The notes under the pieces were generated by a model, which was not told the origin of the DNA, did no database searches, and saw only the letters and a list, made by a program, of their open reading frames with translations. Below are positions 1 to 10,180 of a DNA stretch of 25,383 nt, piece after piece (position 1 is the first letter of the stretch; each line of letters begins with the position of its first letter). The DNA is from Larix sibirica (lineage: Eukaryota; Streptophyta; Pinopsida; Pinales; Pinaceae), in contig NWUY0300014543.1 in the NCBI GenBank assembly GCA_004151065.3, forward strand, positions 30,936-56,318, in the 5' to 3' direction. A program made the position numbers and the translations under genes.

Positions 1-66
1 TAAAAACACTGTCGTGACTAACTTTTTTAGTCACCTAGTAATTTATTTGTCCAAATTATACTAGTG
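1..66 (-). mobile_element. possible CACTA-type transposon end
   Basis: Read on the minus strand from 66 leftwards, the sequence opens with CACTAGT, preceded by TAA (67-69), which could be half of a 3-bp target duplication. Inside lies a perfect 8-bp inverted repeat (GTGACTAA at 14-21, TTAGTCAC at 27-34). TTAGTC/GACTAA motifs of this sort are common in the subterminal repeats of plant CACTA (En/Spm) elements. Only one end is in the window and no transposase is visible, so this rests on short motifs alone. Confidence 0.2.
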
Positions 67-871
67 TTAGGGCCCGATGTGGTCTAACCTTGACATAGAG
101 CTCTTGCTCTTATTAGTCGCTTCCAAGAGCAACATGGACTATATAAATCGCCCTGTGTGAATGTATTAATCCTTGCATTGTTTTCAAGGCATTTTGTCGT
201 AATTTTTTCACTTGCATTTGCCTTCGGACCAATCACCAGTTTGGAGGCCTTATTTAGCATCATATCAAGGAAGTTTATTGGTTCTTGTAGTATCTATCCG
301 GGTTGGGTATCTATTACAAATATATCGAGGCAACGCAATTGACTTATGGTTAATATGGTCTCCTATGGGGTGTCGTGAAAGAGGAACATTGTGGAATGTT
401 GCTTTATCAATTCTTGAAACATCGTTACACTTACACAAGCATCGAAAACTCCAACAAATAGAATAGATTCTCAATATTAGTTGAGTTGTTTCACTTATCT
501 ACGCAATCGATTGCTTAGTGTGAGATTGATGGGTTAGTGCGTTGCTATCGCTCATTGTACTTCCTCTTCTTCTAATGAGGAATGAAAGGTCCTTTAGCTA
601 AGTAAAGGGTTAACCTGGTATAAATGAGATATTGAGCGGTAGGTCGCTTATCTATGGATAGGTTCCACTGTGCAACCAATATTGATCAGACTAATCGTCT
701 CATCTAGACTCTAGTATCCGCCTTAGTAGGTTGTGAAGTTTTCCATAGTTTCTTCTTGCATCAAGTCTTTTGAATTTGTACTTTGTCCCCCTTATCAAAG
801 AGCGTTCTTCTTGGAAAACCTTTGGGACATACCCGATGATACCTTACTTGGGTCAAAATTGATCACATCCC
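67..871. other. non-coding stretch with weak retroelement traces
   Basis: No credible gene. A TATA-like TATATAAAT lies near 138-146 on the plus strand but nothing downstream confirms a promoter. On the minus strand 724-771 encodes KRLDARRNYGKLHNLL, which resembles the xWDARRxxxGKxxxLW stretch near the C-terminus of some Ty3/gypsy integrases. It lies just downstream (minus strand) of the RT fragment at 872-1126, so the two may be remains of one internally deleted element. This is a weak, motif-level match. Confidence 0.3.
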
Positions 872-1126
872 TCATCCAATAAGCAAAAGAACTAACAAAA
901 ACACAAGCTTATGGTTTGATCTTGGGTTGTGGTGGACTGAAAAATTTATCTTTGTAGCCAGCAACTTGTTTAGTTCCCTTTTGACCAAAGGCTCAATATT
1001 GAGATGCATCTTACAAAGTTTTTTGCAAAACATCCTTAATAGGAATAGCATCCCCCTGATTGGTAAGTCTTTAGAAACTACGGGAAAGGTTCTACGAGAC
1101 TTTTCGAAGTAGAGGGGGGGAAACAT
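872..1126 (-). pseudogene. Ty3/gypsy RT N-terminal fragment
   Basis: This minus-strand reading frame of about 84 codons contains the run EPLVKRELNKLLATKI, which matches the conserved entry to the Ty3/gypsy reverse transcriptase (a MNP..xxLVKxELxKLLxAxII pattern just before the WVSxLVxVxKKxG block). After that point the frame drifts away from the expected WVS/KKNG motif, and the catalytic palm (YxDD) is not present downstream. The frame has no proper start and is a short relic. It is oriented like the large gypsy element at 17-20 kb but lies far from it and belongs to a different, older copy. I infer a deletion derivative. Confidence 0.5.
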
Positions 1127-4084
1127 TGAGTTTTATTTATGTTTTGAGGACCATAAGCTTGTTTATAAATAACATTTCTTTTACTTAATGACCTATGAAT
1201 CCTCCCATCATTATGTACATGCGACCTTTTTCTATCTCTTGGCAATTTGTGGCCGCACAAGATAGTGAAGAGCCATGTTGGATTACACAAATATATTCTT
1301 GCATTCGTTCTCTTATTAGGAAGCCCTAGGTTAGTTTACTCACCAATTTAGTTTCGCCTCGCCAACCAATATAATATTTTACCCATGGGATCAAGGCTTT
1401 CATAGATGCTGGATCTTCCAGTCATTCTTTATATATGTAATTATGCAAAGACCTAGTTCTCATTGCAAAGAAACAAGTCCATAAGGCAGGGACTTGTTCC
1501 TTTGCAGATTCACTTGTTTATCACATGAAACCATTTCATGTTTGGGAAAGTGTTAACCTGGGGGTGGAAAATGTAGTTGTAGAACTCGTATTCATATGTG
1601 AGAGTATGGCTTATTACTTTTCAGTTTTTGTTGAGAATTATTTTGTGATTACTTATTGCTACCTGCATCTGTTTCTTTTAAAGGAAAAATTGGAAATGGG
1701 TATGTATCTCATATGCTTATTGAAATATTATTTTTCTTAGTGAAACCTTGAATCTTGTGTTGCATGTTCTAAGGCAAGGTAGTAGGGATGATTAAAAGGA
1801 TGTGCTTTGTGTAGTTTTTGTTAAAATAGAGCTTGTGAATGGCTTGGATGTCAATGAATGAAGGATTTTAGTTGTCAAAATCTCTTGTTATACTAGGGAC
1901 TAAGGTGATTTTATTGCATGTAAATCTCTTACTTATGTACTTTAAACATAATGAGATGTAAGGTATGGAAACATCATAAATTTGGAGATGAACCCATAGT
2001 TAATTTTATAAGTATTATGTGTGTATGCTTAACTATTTGCAGTCTTCTAATCACAATGCATTTGGGTATAAGGTTGAGTGTGTGTAACCCGTGCAAAGGT
2101 TGTTACTATATCCAAGTAAACACTTGAAATGGTCAAATATCATAATGATAACTCCACTTATTATCTTTAAGAAAAGAATATGCCTCTTGGGTATGACCTC
2201 ATAATTGACTTTGGGTGGGAATGATCGTTGAGTCATCAGTTTGACAACTTGATAAGGATACCAAGTATAGTTTTGAAATCTAAAAGTTCACAATGAAGAT
2301 GAAATTTTGGTGAAAACCCTATGGTAATTAAGGGAAATCATCCATGTTAATTGTGGAATCCGTGTGAGAGCCTTTTTATTGAATGAGTGTGTGTCTCTTC
2401 TGACTATTGAATTGACTTTTGTATGCATATTGAAAGTTTGGGGTTGGTATGTGTCATATAGATGGATGTAAAGTATCTAAGGTTATAGGTAATGGTATAC
2501 CCTATTTAAATTTTGGGCCCAAATAAAATCTTATGCATGACTAGTGCATCAATTCTTGTTGAGGATAAATGATAGATAAAAACATGGTGGTATGGGTTAA
2601 ATATCCATCTTTCGGGGTTTAAAATATACATACCAAGAAAAAACTATGATTGAATATGGATGATGGCATGATGACTTGGTGTGTGATTTTGTAATATGTA
2701 ATAAGTTGGCATCGATGTGAGATGACATTCATGGAATGATTGTGTTTCAGCACGATGAAATTGATTCTCTAATTATTTACTAATTGGACCTTAGATAAAA
2801 GTCAAGGAAGCTTGAAATTTTTTATCTCTCAATTGTGAATGTAAGTTTAAAGTAATGTATGGGCACTGAATAAGAGTTTAAACCTAAGTGTAACTACATT
2901 CTTAATGGCGAAGAAAGTAATTCTTGTGATTTATTGGACATGTTGTGTAATTTATGCACTGCCATTTTGTTGGGCTTGTGTTTTTCATTGGATAACTTGA
3001 AATTGCATGGATGCTATGTTGTGGTATGTATTGTGTAGTGAAGTAAATTGATTTAAATGATTGATATTCGATGGATGACCATATAAAGGGAATCTCAAAG
3101 GGTGAGGTTTCACCACATTGATGTATGAGTGTGGAATCCATACTAATGTGTATCAATAAGCAAATTAATTTTTCATGTGTATAACACATAACTTATTTTG
3201 ATAGAATATCATGAGCATGGTTAAGAAGGTCTGATTTTATACACTTGAGAATTGAGTAAAATATAAATTTATTGTATGAATTTGTTGCAAGCCAGTTGCT
3301 ATATTGCTTCAAATATCAAATAAATAAGACTAAGAATTGCATAATGAATAACATTGAATAGTTGGGAATGCTTGGGATGCCTTTATCGTTGGTATGAATT
3401 AGTCAATATAGAGTATCTATTTATGCTCTTGCATCATATGTTGGGTATGATTGATTGATGTAGGATTAAATTGTTTAAGAAATGTCTAAAAAATGAAGAA
3501 TTTATTTCAAGACAAGTTATTGCCTATTATCTCTTATATCGGAATAAGAGAATTGAATTGACTATATTGGAGGAGATTATTTGTAATTATGAAAACAAAA
3601 TACTAGGTTGAATCCTTGACAACTCTAGTATATGGTTGTATAGTCAATTATTTGAACCTGATTGAATTTTAGTGATTTTAGGGTAAGATGTGCAATGTTT
3701 AATATGAAATATCATGAGGAATTAATTTCATGGGAAATTTTGGATGATGGTGAATCGGATGTTTCCCTAATGCATTATTAATATATCGGAATAGTAATTG
3801 TGTGAGGAATGTAATTAGGATTAATGTGAGATTGTTATTCTTGAATTTGTAGTTTAAGATGATTTTTTTTATTGCCTCTCTTTGTTAAATCCTATGGTTA
3901 TATTTGGTCTCATCGGAGTAGTGCCCAAGGTAGAAATTGGACCTTATTCATTTGTTGCTTGAATAAAAAAATTGTCCAAACATACTCACAAATTGGTTGA
4001 GTTTAGATAAATTTCATAATTGAATCCATAAATTGCTTTGGGCCATTAGTCACCATGTGATGGAGTGTGTGATTCATATTATAT
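1127..4084. other. AT-rich, C-poor non-coding DNA
   Basis: No coding sequence can be supported on either strand: the longest frames are under 100 codons and show no motif. The plus strand is rich in T and G and poor in C (in 1861-1920, about 6 C against 13 G). The same style continues through the next repeated block. It could be the interior or a long LTR of a decayed non-autonomous LTR element, but no LTR boundary, primer-binding site or polypurine tract was recognised. Confidence 0.5.
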
Positions 4085-5759
4085 ATGAATTTTATCCATG
4101 ACCAAATTAGATCTTTGCTAACCTGTAATTGTAAAAGGAATGATATGCTTATAGAACATCTATTATGTGGGTGGGACTTAATTTCATTTGATTTTAAATG
4201 ATGGACATGAGAATGCACTAAGAATTGATTTTGGGTTCTTGTTAATTACCAATAATGCATACTTTAGATACCCTTAAATGAGAAATTGAATAAGGGTGAG
4301 ATTCCAGTCTTGCGAAATGGGGTTAATCATTTCTAAGGCAAGATGGATGATTGTATGGCATGCATAATGCAAAATATAGCTTGAATATGGGTATTTGTAC
4401 TTTGTACGAATTATTGCCTGGGAAGCCAGTGATCCTAGTAGAATCTTGTAAGCTTATGAAAAACAAAATGAAGTCTCATTTTCATTGGGAATAGCCAAAT
4501 CTTAGCTTCAAGATGGACATGTCTCTTATGATAGCTTAAAACATGTGTGAATAAAGAATATGATTCATAATCTTGTGTATTTTATTGTTTACACAGGTTG
4601 CTTGAAGTCTTTGTATGTGTATTAATGTCAAGAAATAATCCACAAAACAAAAACAATAACTATGATTAACAACTAAAAATTATGAACAATTTATAGTTGG
4701 AAAATGGATTAAATTGTAATTATGATGATGGCTATATTATTATTGATAACATATTCATGTATGCGAGTTAACCTAGATAGGAATCTTGGAAATCGATAAT
4801 TTTGGATCAAACCCTTCTAATGTATTGGTTGATAAGTAAGAGAAATAAATGACATGGATGAATTAAGAGAATGTCTATAGTATGGAAATAAATCAAATGA
4901 GGGTTGTTTGCAACCCTATCGCAACGAACCTAGAATTATGATTTATTCTTGAACATTGATTGTTGGTAAAAAGTAGTAATTAGTTATTGATGAGGATTGT
5001 GATTGTAAATGTCAAACATTGCTTACAGAATACAAAAAGGTGAATTTTAGGTTGTGAAAGGCATAATAGAATACAGAATGTGAGAGTGGATTATATGTAT
5101 ACTACTATGAATGACATCTTGTTTTTGTGGTCTCGCTTGATTCTCTATGGTACTTATATAAATTGTTGCTTATTAGTATGTGATATTGATTATATGATGG
5201 GAAGGGCCATCAATGTAGTGTATACAATTATATGCTTATGAAGTTGATTTATCATTTGCTTGTGGCTTAGTCAGTTCAAAATTGTTGTAGAATGAAGATA
5301 GATAATGATATTATGTATAGTAACAAGAGGATAATGTAATAGTTGAGGCATGGAGTGTGATCACTTATAGGACTTATATATTGATATGATATAGTTAATT
5401 GTTTCCTTTATTTTAATATGCTATGTTTATTTGTATGTCAAATTTGTCTACTATGACATGGCTATTCTGGTTACTTGTTTTGATTATTGGTATGTTTTTT
5501 ACTTCATGGTGATGTTTGTGCTTTAGAGAAATTTGAATTGTGGATTTTGCATGGAACCAAAGATGTACCCTTTATAATATTAACTTGATGCATATATGGT
5601 TAAGATATTATTTAATGATATGGTTTTTATAGCACAAGTCTTTAGAGATTGTATGAAAACTTGAGGCCAAGTTTTGTTCCAAAGGAATAAGTTTGTAAAT
5701 CCCTCCTTACCTAATTCTATTTGGAATAGAATATAGAACTTAACCATAGATTTGTTGAT

Positions 5760-5980
5760 AGCCCGTGGGGGGCAGAGAAAGTGGTATTGTTGAGATGTTG
5801 TAAATGGTTGTAAATGGAAGGTCACAAGTTCAAATCCCCCCAATATTACATGTTTGTTATGTGCCAGGCCCTGTAGTGCACCTAGGGGTATAGTGGTAGC
5901 GGACGGGATTGGATCCCTGGACCCCGTGTCACGCGAGTACCAGCCCCATCCCAGTTATTGATTCCCCTAGTAAAAAAAAA
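5760..5980 (+). mobile_element. tRNA-derived SINE with poly(A) and 15-bp TSD
   Basis: This 221-bp insertion is flanked by a perfect 15-bp direct repeat, CATAGATTTGTTGAT, at 5745-5759 and 5981-5995, and ends in A9 (5972-5980). That is the signature of target-primed retrotransposition by LINE machinery. The head (from GCCCGTGG at 5761) contains a degenerate A box (TGGTATTGTTGA, 5782-5793) and an exact B box (GTTCAAATC, 5828-5836), so it is a Pol III-type SINE. The body is much GC-richer than its surroundings and holds a second tRNA-like module: GTATAGTGGTA near 5888-5898 and TGTCACGCG near 5927-5935, both shared with plant tRNA-Asp as I recall it. It has no coding capacity. I do not recognise the family. 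Confidence 0.85.
5782..5836 (+). promoter_or_regulatory. SINE internal Pol III promoter (A and B boxes)
   Basis: B box GTTCAAATC (5828-5836) fits the consensus GWTCRANNC exactly. The A-box candidate TGGTATTGTTGA (5782-5793) is a partial match. The 46-base spacing is normal for tRNA-type promoters. In copy B the interval between them differs by two bases (8879-8880). Confidence 0.6.
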
Positions 5981-6583
5981 CATAGATTTGTTGATGTGTT
6001 CATGGGTTTCGTTTGTATAGATAAGGTGGATATTTGTATTAGTGACACATGGAATGTTTTCTAAGGATGATTTTATATTCTTGCTTGTTGAGTAGGTAGT
6101 TGTTTGACATGATGACGACATGATTGCCTTTTATGGTGGATTAATGAATGATGCTACTTAATCACACATCATAGGTGATTACAAATGTTGCTAAGCAATT
6201 ATGAAATAGGACAGGTTGATAGGACTTCCAATGAGCTTGGATGGACTTTAGTGCATGAAAGGGAAGGCCCGTGGAAGCTTAATTTCTCTATTATTAGGGA
6301 TGGAAAGGTGGAGTATGTAAATGATAACTAAGACATAAAAATGATTGAAATTTAATTAAGTTAGACTTATAGATTTTTCTAACTAGACATTGAGGAACTA
6401 CGAAAGTTTGCTTGCAAATCTACAAACCTATTGAGGGTAACATGTCACTTGAAGTTGATTTGGTTATATTATACTTGATGTATTTGATATGCATGGGTGC
6501 ATATTTGTGTAGGGTATAGGGTAAATCATTTCCAACTTGCCAACAAATGGGTGTGGTCCATAACCAAATGAATTATTAATGGA

Positions 6584-6712
6584 GGCATGGAGTCTCAACA
6601 AATACAAGGAGTCTCATTAAAGGTATAGAGTCTCAACAAATACAAGGAGTCTCAATAAAGGCATCGAGTCTCAATATAGACATGGAGTCTTAATAGAAGC
6701 ACAAAGTTTCTC
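6584..6712 (+). repeat. ~18-bp GAGTCTC tandem array, copy A
   Basis: About seven diverged units of 17-21 bp, each centred on GAGTCTCA (for example GGCATGGAGTCTCAACA, CAAGGAGTCTCATTAAA). Units alternate in a ~38-bp higher-order pattern (units 1+2 closely resemble 3+4). Arrays like this are common in U3 regions of plant LTRs. This fits the promoter-like block found ~380 bp downstream of the array in copies B and C. Confidence 0.85.
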
Positions 6713-6911
6713 TTTGCGGAATATATCGGATTTTTATGATTGGGGGGTGTGTGGTAGGGGTACAAATACCTACTCCCCAACAACTATACCTTTTAGATTA
6801 TAAACTAAGCCATGGTAAGCCGAAGAGACCTTGGGGATGAATTAATTAAGATTTCAAATTAGCCACTTCAAGGGGGCTCATGGATATTTGATTATTTAAT
6901 TTTAAAAAATG

Positions 6912-6937
6912 ATTATTTATTTATAAAAATAAATAAT
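6912..6937. repeat. perfect AT palindrome (hairpin)
   Basis: ATTATTTATTT (6912-6922) and AAATAAATAAT (6927-6937) are exact reverse complements around a 4-base loop. The same structure recurs at 9986-10011 and 14322-14347 in the duplicated blocks. Downstream lies an AAAT-rich microsatellite at which copies A and B part. Confidence 0.7.
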
Positions 6938-6987
6938 TCGAAATATGTTGGAATGACACATGGTGGGTTGAATATTAGGGAAATAAT

Positions 6988-7157
6988 AAATAAAATAAAT
7001 AAATAAATAAAAATTAAAAGAAGGACTGTTGTATAATAAAACAAATTAATAAACCGAGGTGATGTGTAAATTGGACATCCATGAGTAGTTTTAAGCTTGC
7101 CCCAGGTTTATCACAAGCTGTTGATTCAATGATTGCATAACGATAAAGAAGTCTTAC
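6988..7157. other. sequence unique to the left contig end
   Basis: After the shared block, an (AAAT)n tract leads into ~130 bp found nowhere else in the window, ending at the N at 7158. At the matching point copy B continues with GAATACACT and then the promoter-like block. Either the left contig came from another allele or repeat copy, or its end is chimeric. No gene seen. Confidence 0.6.
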
Positions 7158-7158
7158 N
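7158..7158. other. single-N contig junction
   Basis: One ambiguous base marks the exact point where sequence already seen at 4085 starts again. It acts as a join placeholder, not as a one-base uncertainty. Confidence 0.9.
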
Positions 7159-8833
7159 ATGAATTTTATCCATGACCAAATTAGATCTTTGCTAACCTGT
7201 AATTGTAAAAGGAATGATATGCTTATAGAACATCTATTGTGTGGGTGGGACTTAATTTCATTTGATTTTAAATGATGGACATGAGAATGCACTAAGAATT
7301 GATTTTGGGTTCTTGTTAATTACCAATAATGCATACTTTAGATACCCTTAAATGAGAAATTGAATAAGGGTGAGATTCCAGTCTTGCGAAATGGGGTTAA
7401 TCATTTCTAAGGCAAGATGGATGATTGTATGGCATGCATAATGCAAAATATAGCTTGAATATGGGTATTTGTACTTTGTACGAATTATTGCCTGGGAAGC
7501 CAGTGATCCTAGTAGAATCTTGTAAGCTTATGAAAAACAAAATGAAGTCTCATTTTCATTGGGAATAGCCAAATCTTAGCTTCAAGATGGACATGTCTCT
7601 TATGATAGCTTAAAACATGTGTGAATAAAGAATATGATTCATAATCTTGTGTATTTTATTGTTTACACAGGTTGCTTGAAGTCTTTGTATGTGTATTAAT
7701 GTCAAGAAATAATCCACAAAACAAAAACAATAACTATGATTAACAACTAAAAATTATGAACAATTTATAGTTGGAAAATGGATTAAATTGTAATTATGAT
7801 GATGGCTATATTATTATTGATAACATATTCATGTATGCGAGTTAACCTAGATAGGAATCTTGGAAATCGATAATTTTGGATCAAACCCTTCTAATGTATT
7901 GGTTGATAAGTAAGAGAAATAAATGACATGGATGAATTAAGAGAATGTCTATAGTATGGAAATAAATCAAATGAGGGTTGTTTGCAACCCTATCGCAACG
8001 AACCTAGAATTATGATTTATTCTTGAACATTGATTGTTGGTAAAAAGTAGTAATTAGTTATTGATGAGGATTGTGATTGTAAATGTCAAACATTGCTTAC
8101 CGAATACAAAAAGGTGAATTTTAGGTTGTGAAAGGCATAATAGAATACAGAATGTGAGAGTGGATTATATGTATACTACTATGAATGACATCTTGTTTTT
8201 GTGGTCTCGCTTGATTCTCTATGGTACTTATATAAATTGTTGCTTATTAGTATGTGATATTGATTATATGATGGGAAGGGCCATCAATGTAGTGTATACA
8301 ATTATATGCTTATGAAGTTGATTTATCATTTGCTTGTGGCTTAGTCAGTTCAAAATTGTTGTAGAATGAAGATAGATAATGATATTATGTATAGTAACAA
8401 GAGGATAATGTAATAGTTGAGGCATGGAGTGTGATCACTTATAGGACATATATATTGATATGATATAGTATCTTGTTTCCTTTATTTTAATATGCTATGT
8501 TTATTTGTATGTCAAATTTGTCTACTATGACATGGCTATTCTGGTTACTTGTTTTGATTATTGGTATGTTTTTTACTTCATGGTGATGTTTGTGCTTTAG
8601 AGAAATTTGAATTGTGGATTTTGCATGGAACCAAAGATGTACCCTTTATAATATTAACTTGATGCATATATGGTTAAGATATTATTTAATGATATGGTTT
8701 TTATAGCACAAGTCTTTAGAGATTGTATGAAAACTTGAGGCCAAGTTTTGTTCCAAAGGAATAAGTTTGTAAATCCCTCCTTACCTAATTCTATTTGGAA
8801 TAGAATATAGAACTTAACCATAGATTTGTTGAT

Positions 8834-9054
8834 AGCCCGTGGGGGGCAGAGAAAGTGGTATTGTTGAGATGTTGTAAAAAGTTGTAAATGGAAGGTCACA
8901 AGTTCAAATCCCCCCAATATTACATGTTTGTTATGTGCCAGGCCCTGTAGTGCACCTAGGGGTATAGTGGTAGCGGACGGGATTGGATCCCTGGACCCCG
9001 TGTCACGCGAGTACCAGCCCCATCCCAGTTATTGATTCCCCTAGTAAAAAAAAA
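8834..9054 (+). mobile_element. SINE, copy B of the same insertion
   Basis: The same insertion as at 5760-5980, shifted by 3074, with the same target duplication at 8819-8833 and 9055-9069. It differs at 8879-8880 (AA for TG). Because the flanks are also identical, this is one insertion represented twice, not two insertions. Confidence 0.85.
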
Positions 9055-9657
9055 CATAGATTTGTTGATGTGTTCATGGGTTTCGTTTGTATAGATAAGG
9101 TGGATATTTGTATTAGTGACACATGGAATGTTTTCTAAGGATGATTTTATATTCTTGCTTGTTGAGTAGGTAGTTGTTTGACATGATGACGACATGATTG
9201 CCTTTTATGGTGGATTAATGAATGATGCTACTTAATCACACATCATAGGTGATTACAAATGTTGCTAAGCAATTATGAAATAGGACAGGTTGATAGGACT
9301 TCCAATGAGCTTGGATGGACTTTAGTGCATGAAAGGGAAGGCCCGTGGAAGCTTAATTTCTCTATTATTAGGGATGGAAAGGTGGAGTATGTAAATGATA
9401 ACTAAGACATAAAAATGATTGAAATTTAATTAAGTTAGACTTATAGATTTTTCTAACTAGACATTGAGGAACTACGAAAGTTTGCTTGCAAATCTACAAA
9501 CCTATTGAGGGTAACATGTCACTTGAAGTTGATTTGGTTATATTATACTTGATGTATTTGATATGCATGGGTGCATATTTGTGTAGGGTATAGGGTAAAT
9601 CATTTCCAACTTGCCAACAAATGGGTGTGGTCCATAACCAAATGAATTATTAATGGA

Positions 9658-9786
9658 GGCATGGAGTCTCAACAAATACAAGGAGTCTCATTAAAGGTAT
9701 AGAGTCTCAACAAATACAAGGAGTCTCAATAAAGGCATCGAGTCTCAATATAGACATGGAGTCTTAATAGAAGCACAAAGTTTCTC
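9658..9786 (+). repeat. ~18-bp GAGTCTC tandem array, copy B
   Basis: Same array as 6584-6712, base for base as far as I can see. Here it is followed by the complete downstream region with the G-box and TATA box. Confidence 0.85.
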
Positions 9787-10141
9787 TTTGCGGAATATAT
9801 CGGATTTTTATGATTGGGGGGTGTGTGGTAGGGGTACAAATACCTACTCCCCAACAACTATACCTTTTAGATTATAAACTAAGCCATGGTAAGCCGAAGA
9901 GACCTTGGGGATGAATTAATTAAGATTTCAAATTAGCCACTTCAAGGGGGCTCATGGATATTTGATTATTTAATTTTAAAAAATGATTATTTATTTATAA
10001 AAATAAATAATTCGAAATATGTTGGAATGACACATGGTGGGTTGAATATTAGGGAAATAATGAATACACTAAATAAATAAATAAAAATTAAGAGGATGAC
10101 AATTATTACCTAATGGTGGAAATTAGGAAATAAGAACTTTG

Positions 10142-10180
10142 CACGTGGTGAAGTGTCATCCCTCATTGAGCCTATAAATA
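10142..10180 (+). promoter_or_regulatory. LTR-like core promoter: G-box plus TATA box
   Basis: CACGTG (10142-10147, a plant G-box) lies 25 bp upstream of TATAAATA (10173-10180). A G-rich leader (GGGTTTTAGGGGGTTGGGGG) follows. With the upstream tandem array this looks like the U3/R boundary of an LTR on the plus strand. No LTR ends, paired LTR, primer-binding site or plus-strand gag was found, so the element class is unknown. In copy C the G-box is broken by a C-to-T change at 14480. Confidence 0.4.

Larger units (their letters stand above)
4085..6987. repeat. duplicated block, copy A (left contig end)
   Basis: This 2903-bp block recurs at 7159-10061 at a constant offset of 3074 with no insertion or deletion. 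I noticed eight mismatches: 4165, 5027, 5374, 5396-5398 and 5805-5806. That is about 99.7% identity. The second copy starts directly after the single N at 7158. It contains a SINE, a GAGTCTC array and an AT palindrome. The arrangement is best explained as the overlap of two unmerged contigs (or haplotypes) rather than a biological duplication. Confidence 0.93.

Noticed and set aside
138-146. TATA box TATATAAAT as a promoter
   Set aside because: Common in AT-rich DNA, and no transcript unit or other promoter element supports it.
1460-1520. Host-gene exon near a TTTGCAG acceptor-like site
   Set aside because: No open frame or conserved protein motif follows; a lone splice-like hexamer is not evidence.
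4003-4218. Short minus-strand open frames repeated in several blocks (4003-4218, 5580-5843, 5882-6121 and their copies)
   Set aside because: They recur only because the DNA is duplicated. The ones at 5580-6121 overlap the SINE and its flank, and none shows a protein motif.
5886-5970. A genuine tRNA-Asp gene
   Set aside because: The A-box-like and TGTCACGCG segments are ~16 bases too far apart, no acceptor stem closes, and the stretch lies inside an insertion with poly(A) and target duplication.
6584-6712. CRISPR-like repeat array
   Set aside because: Units are ~18 bp, imperfect and contiguous with no spacers, and the genome is a plant's.
4085-10061. Copies A and B as the two LTRs of a young retrotransposon
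   Set aside because: Only 170 bp and an N lie between them, no TG/CA ends or primer site are present, and the B/C overlap shows the same N-join pattern at a different offset.
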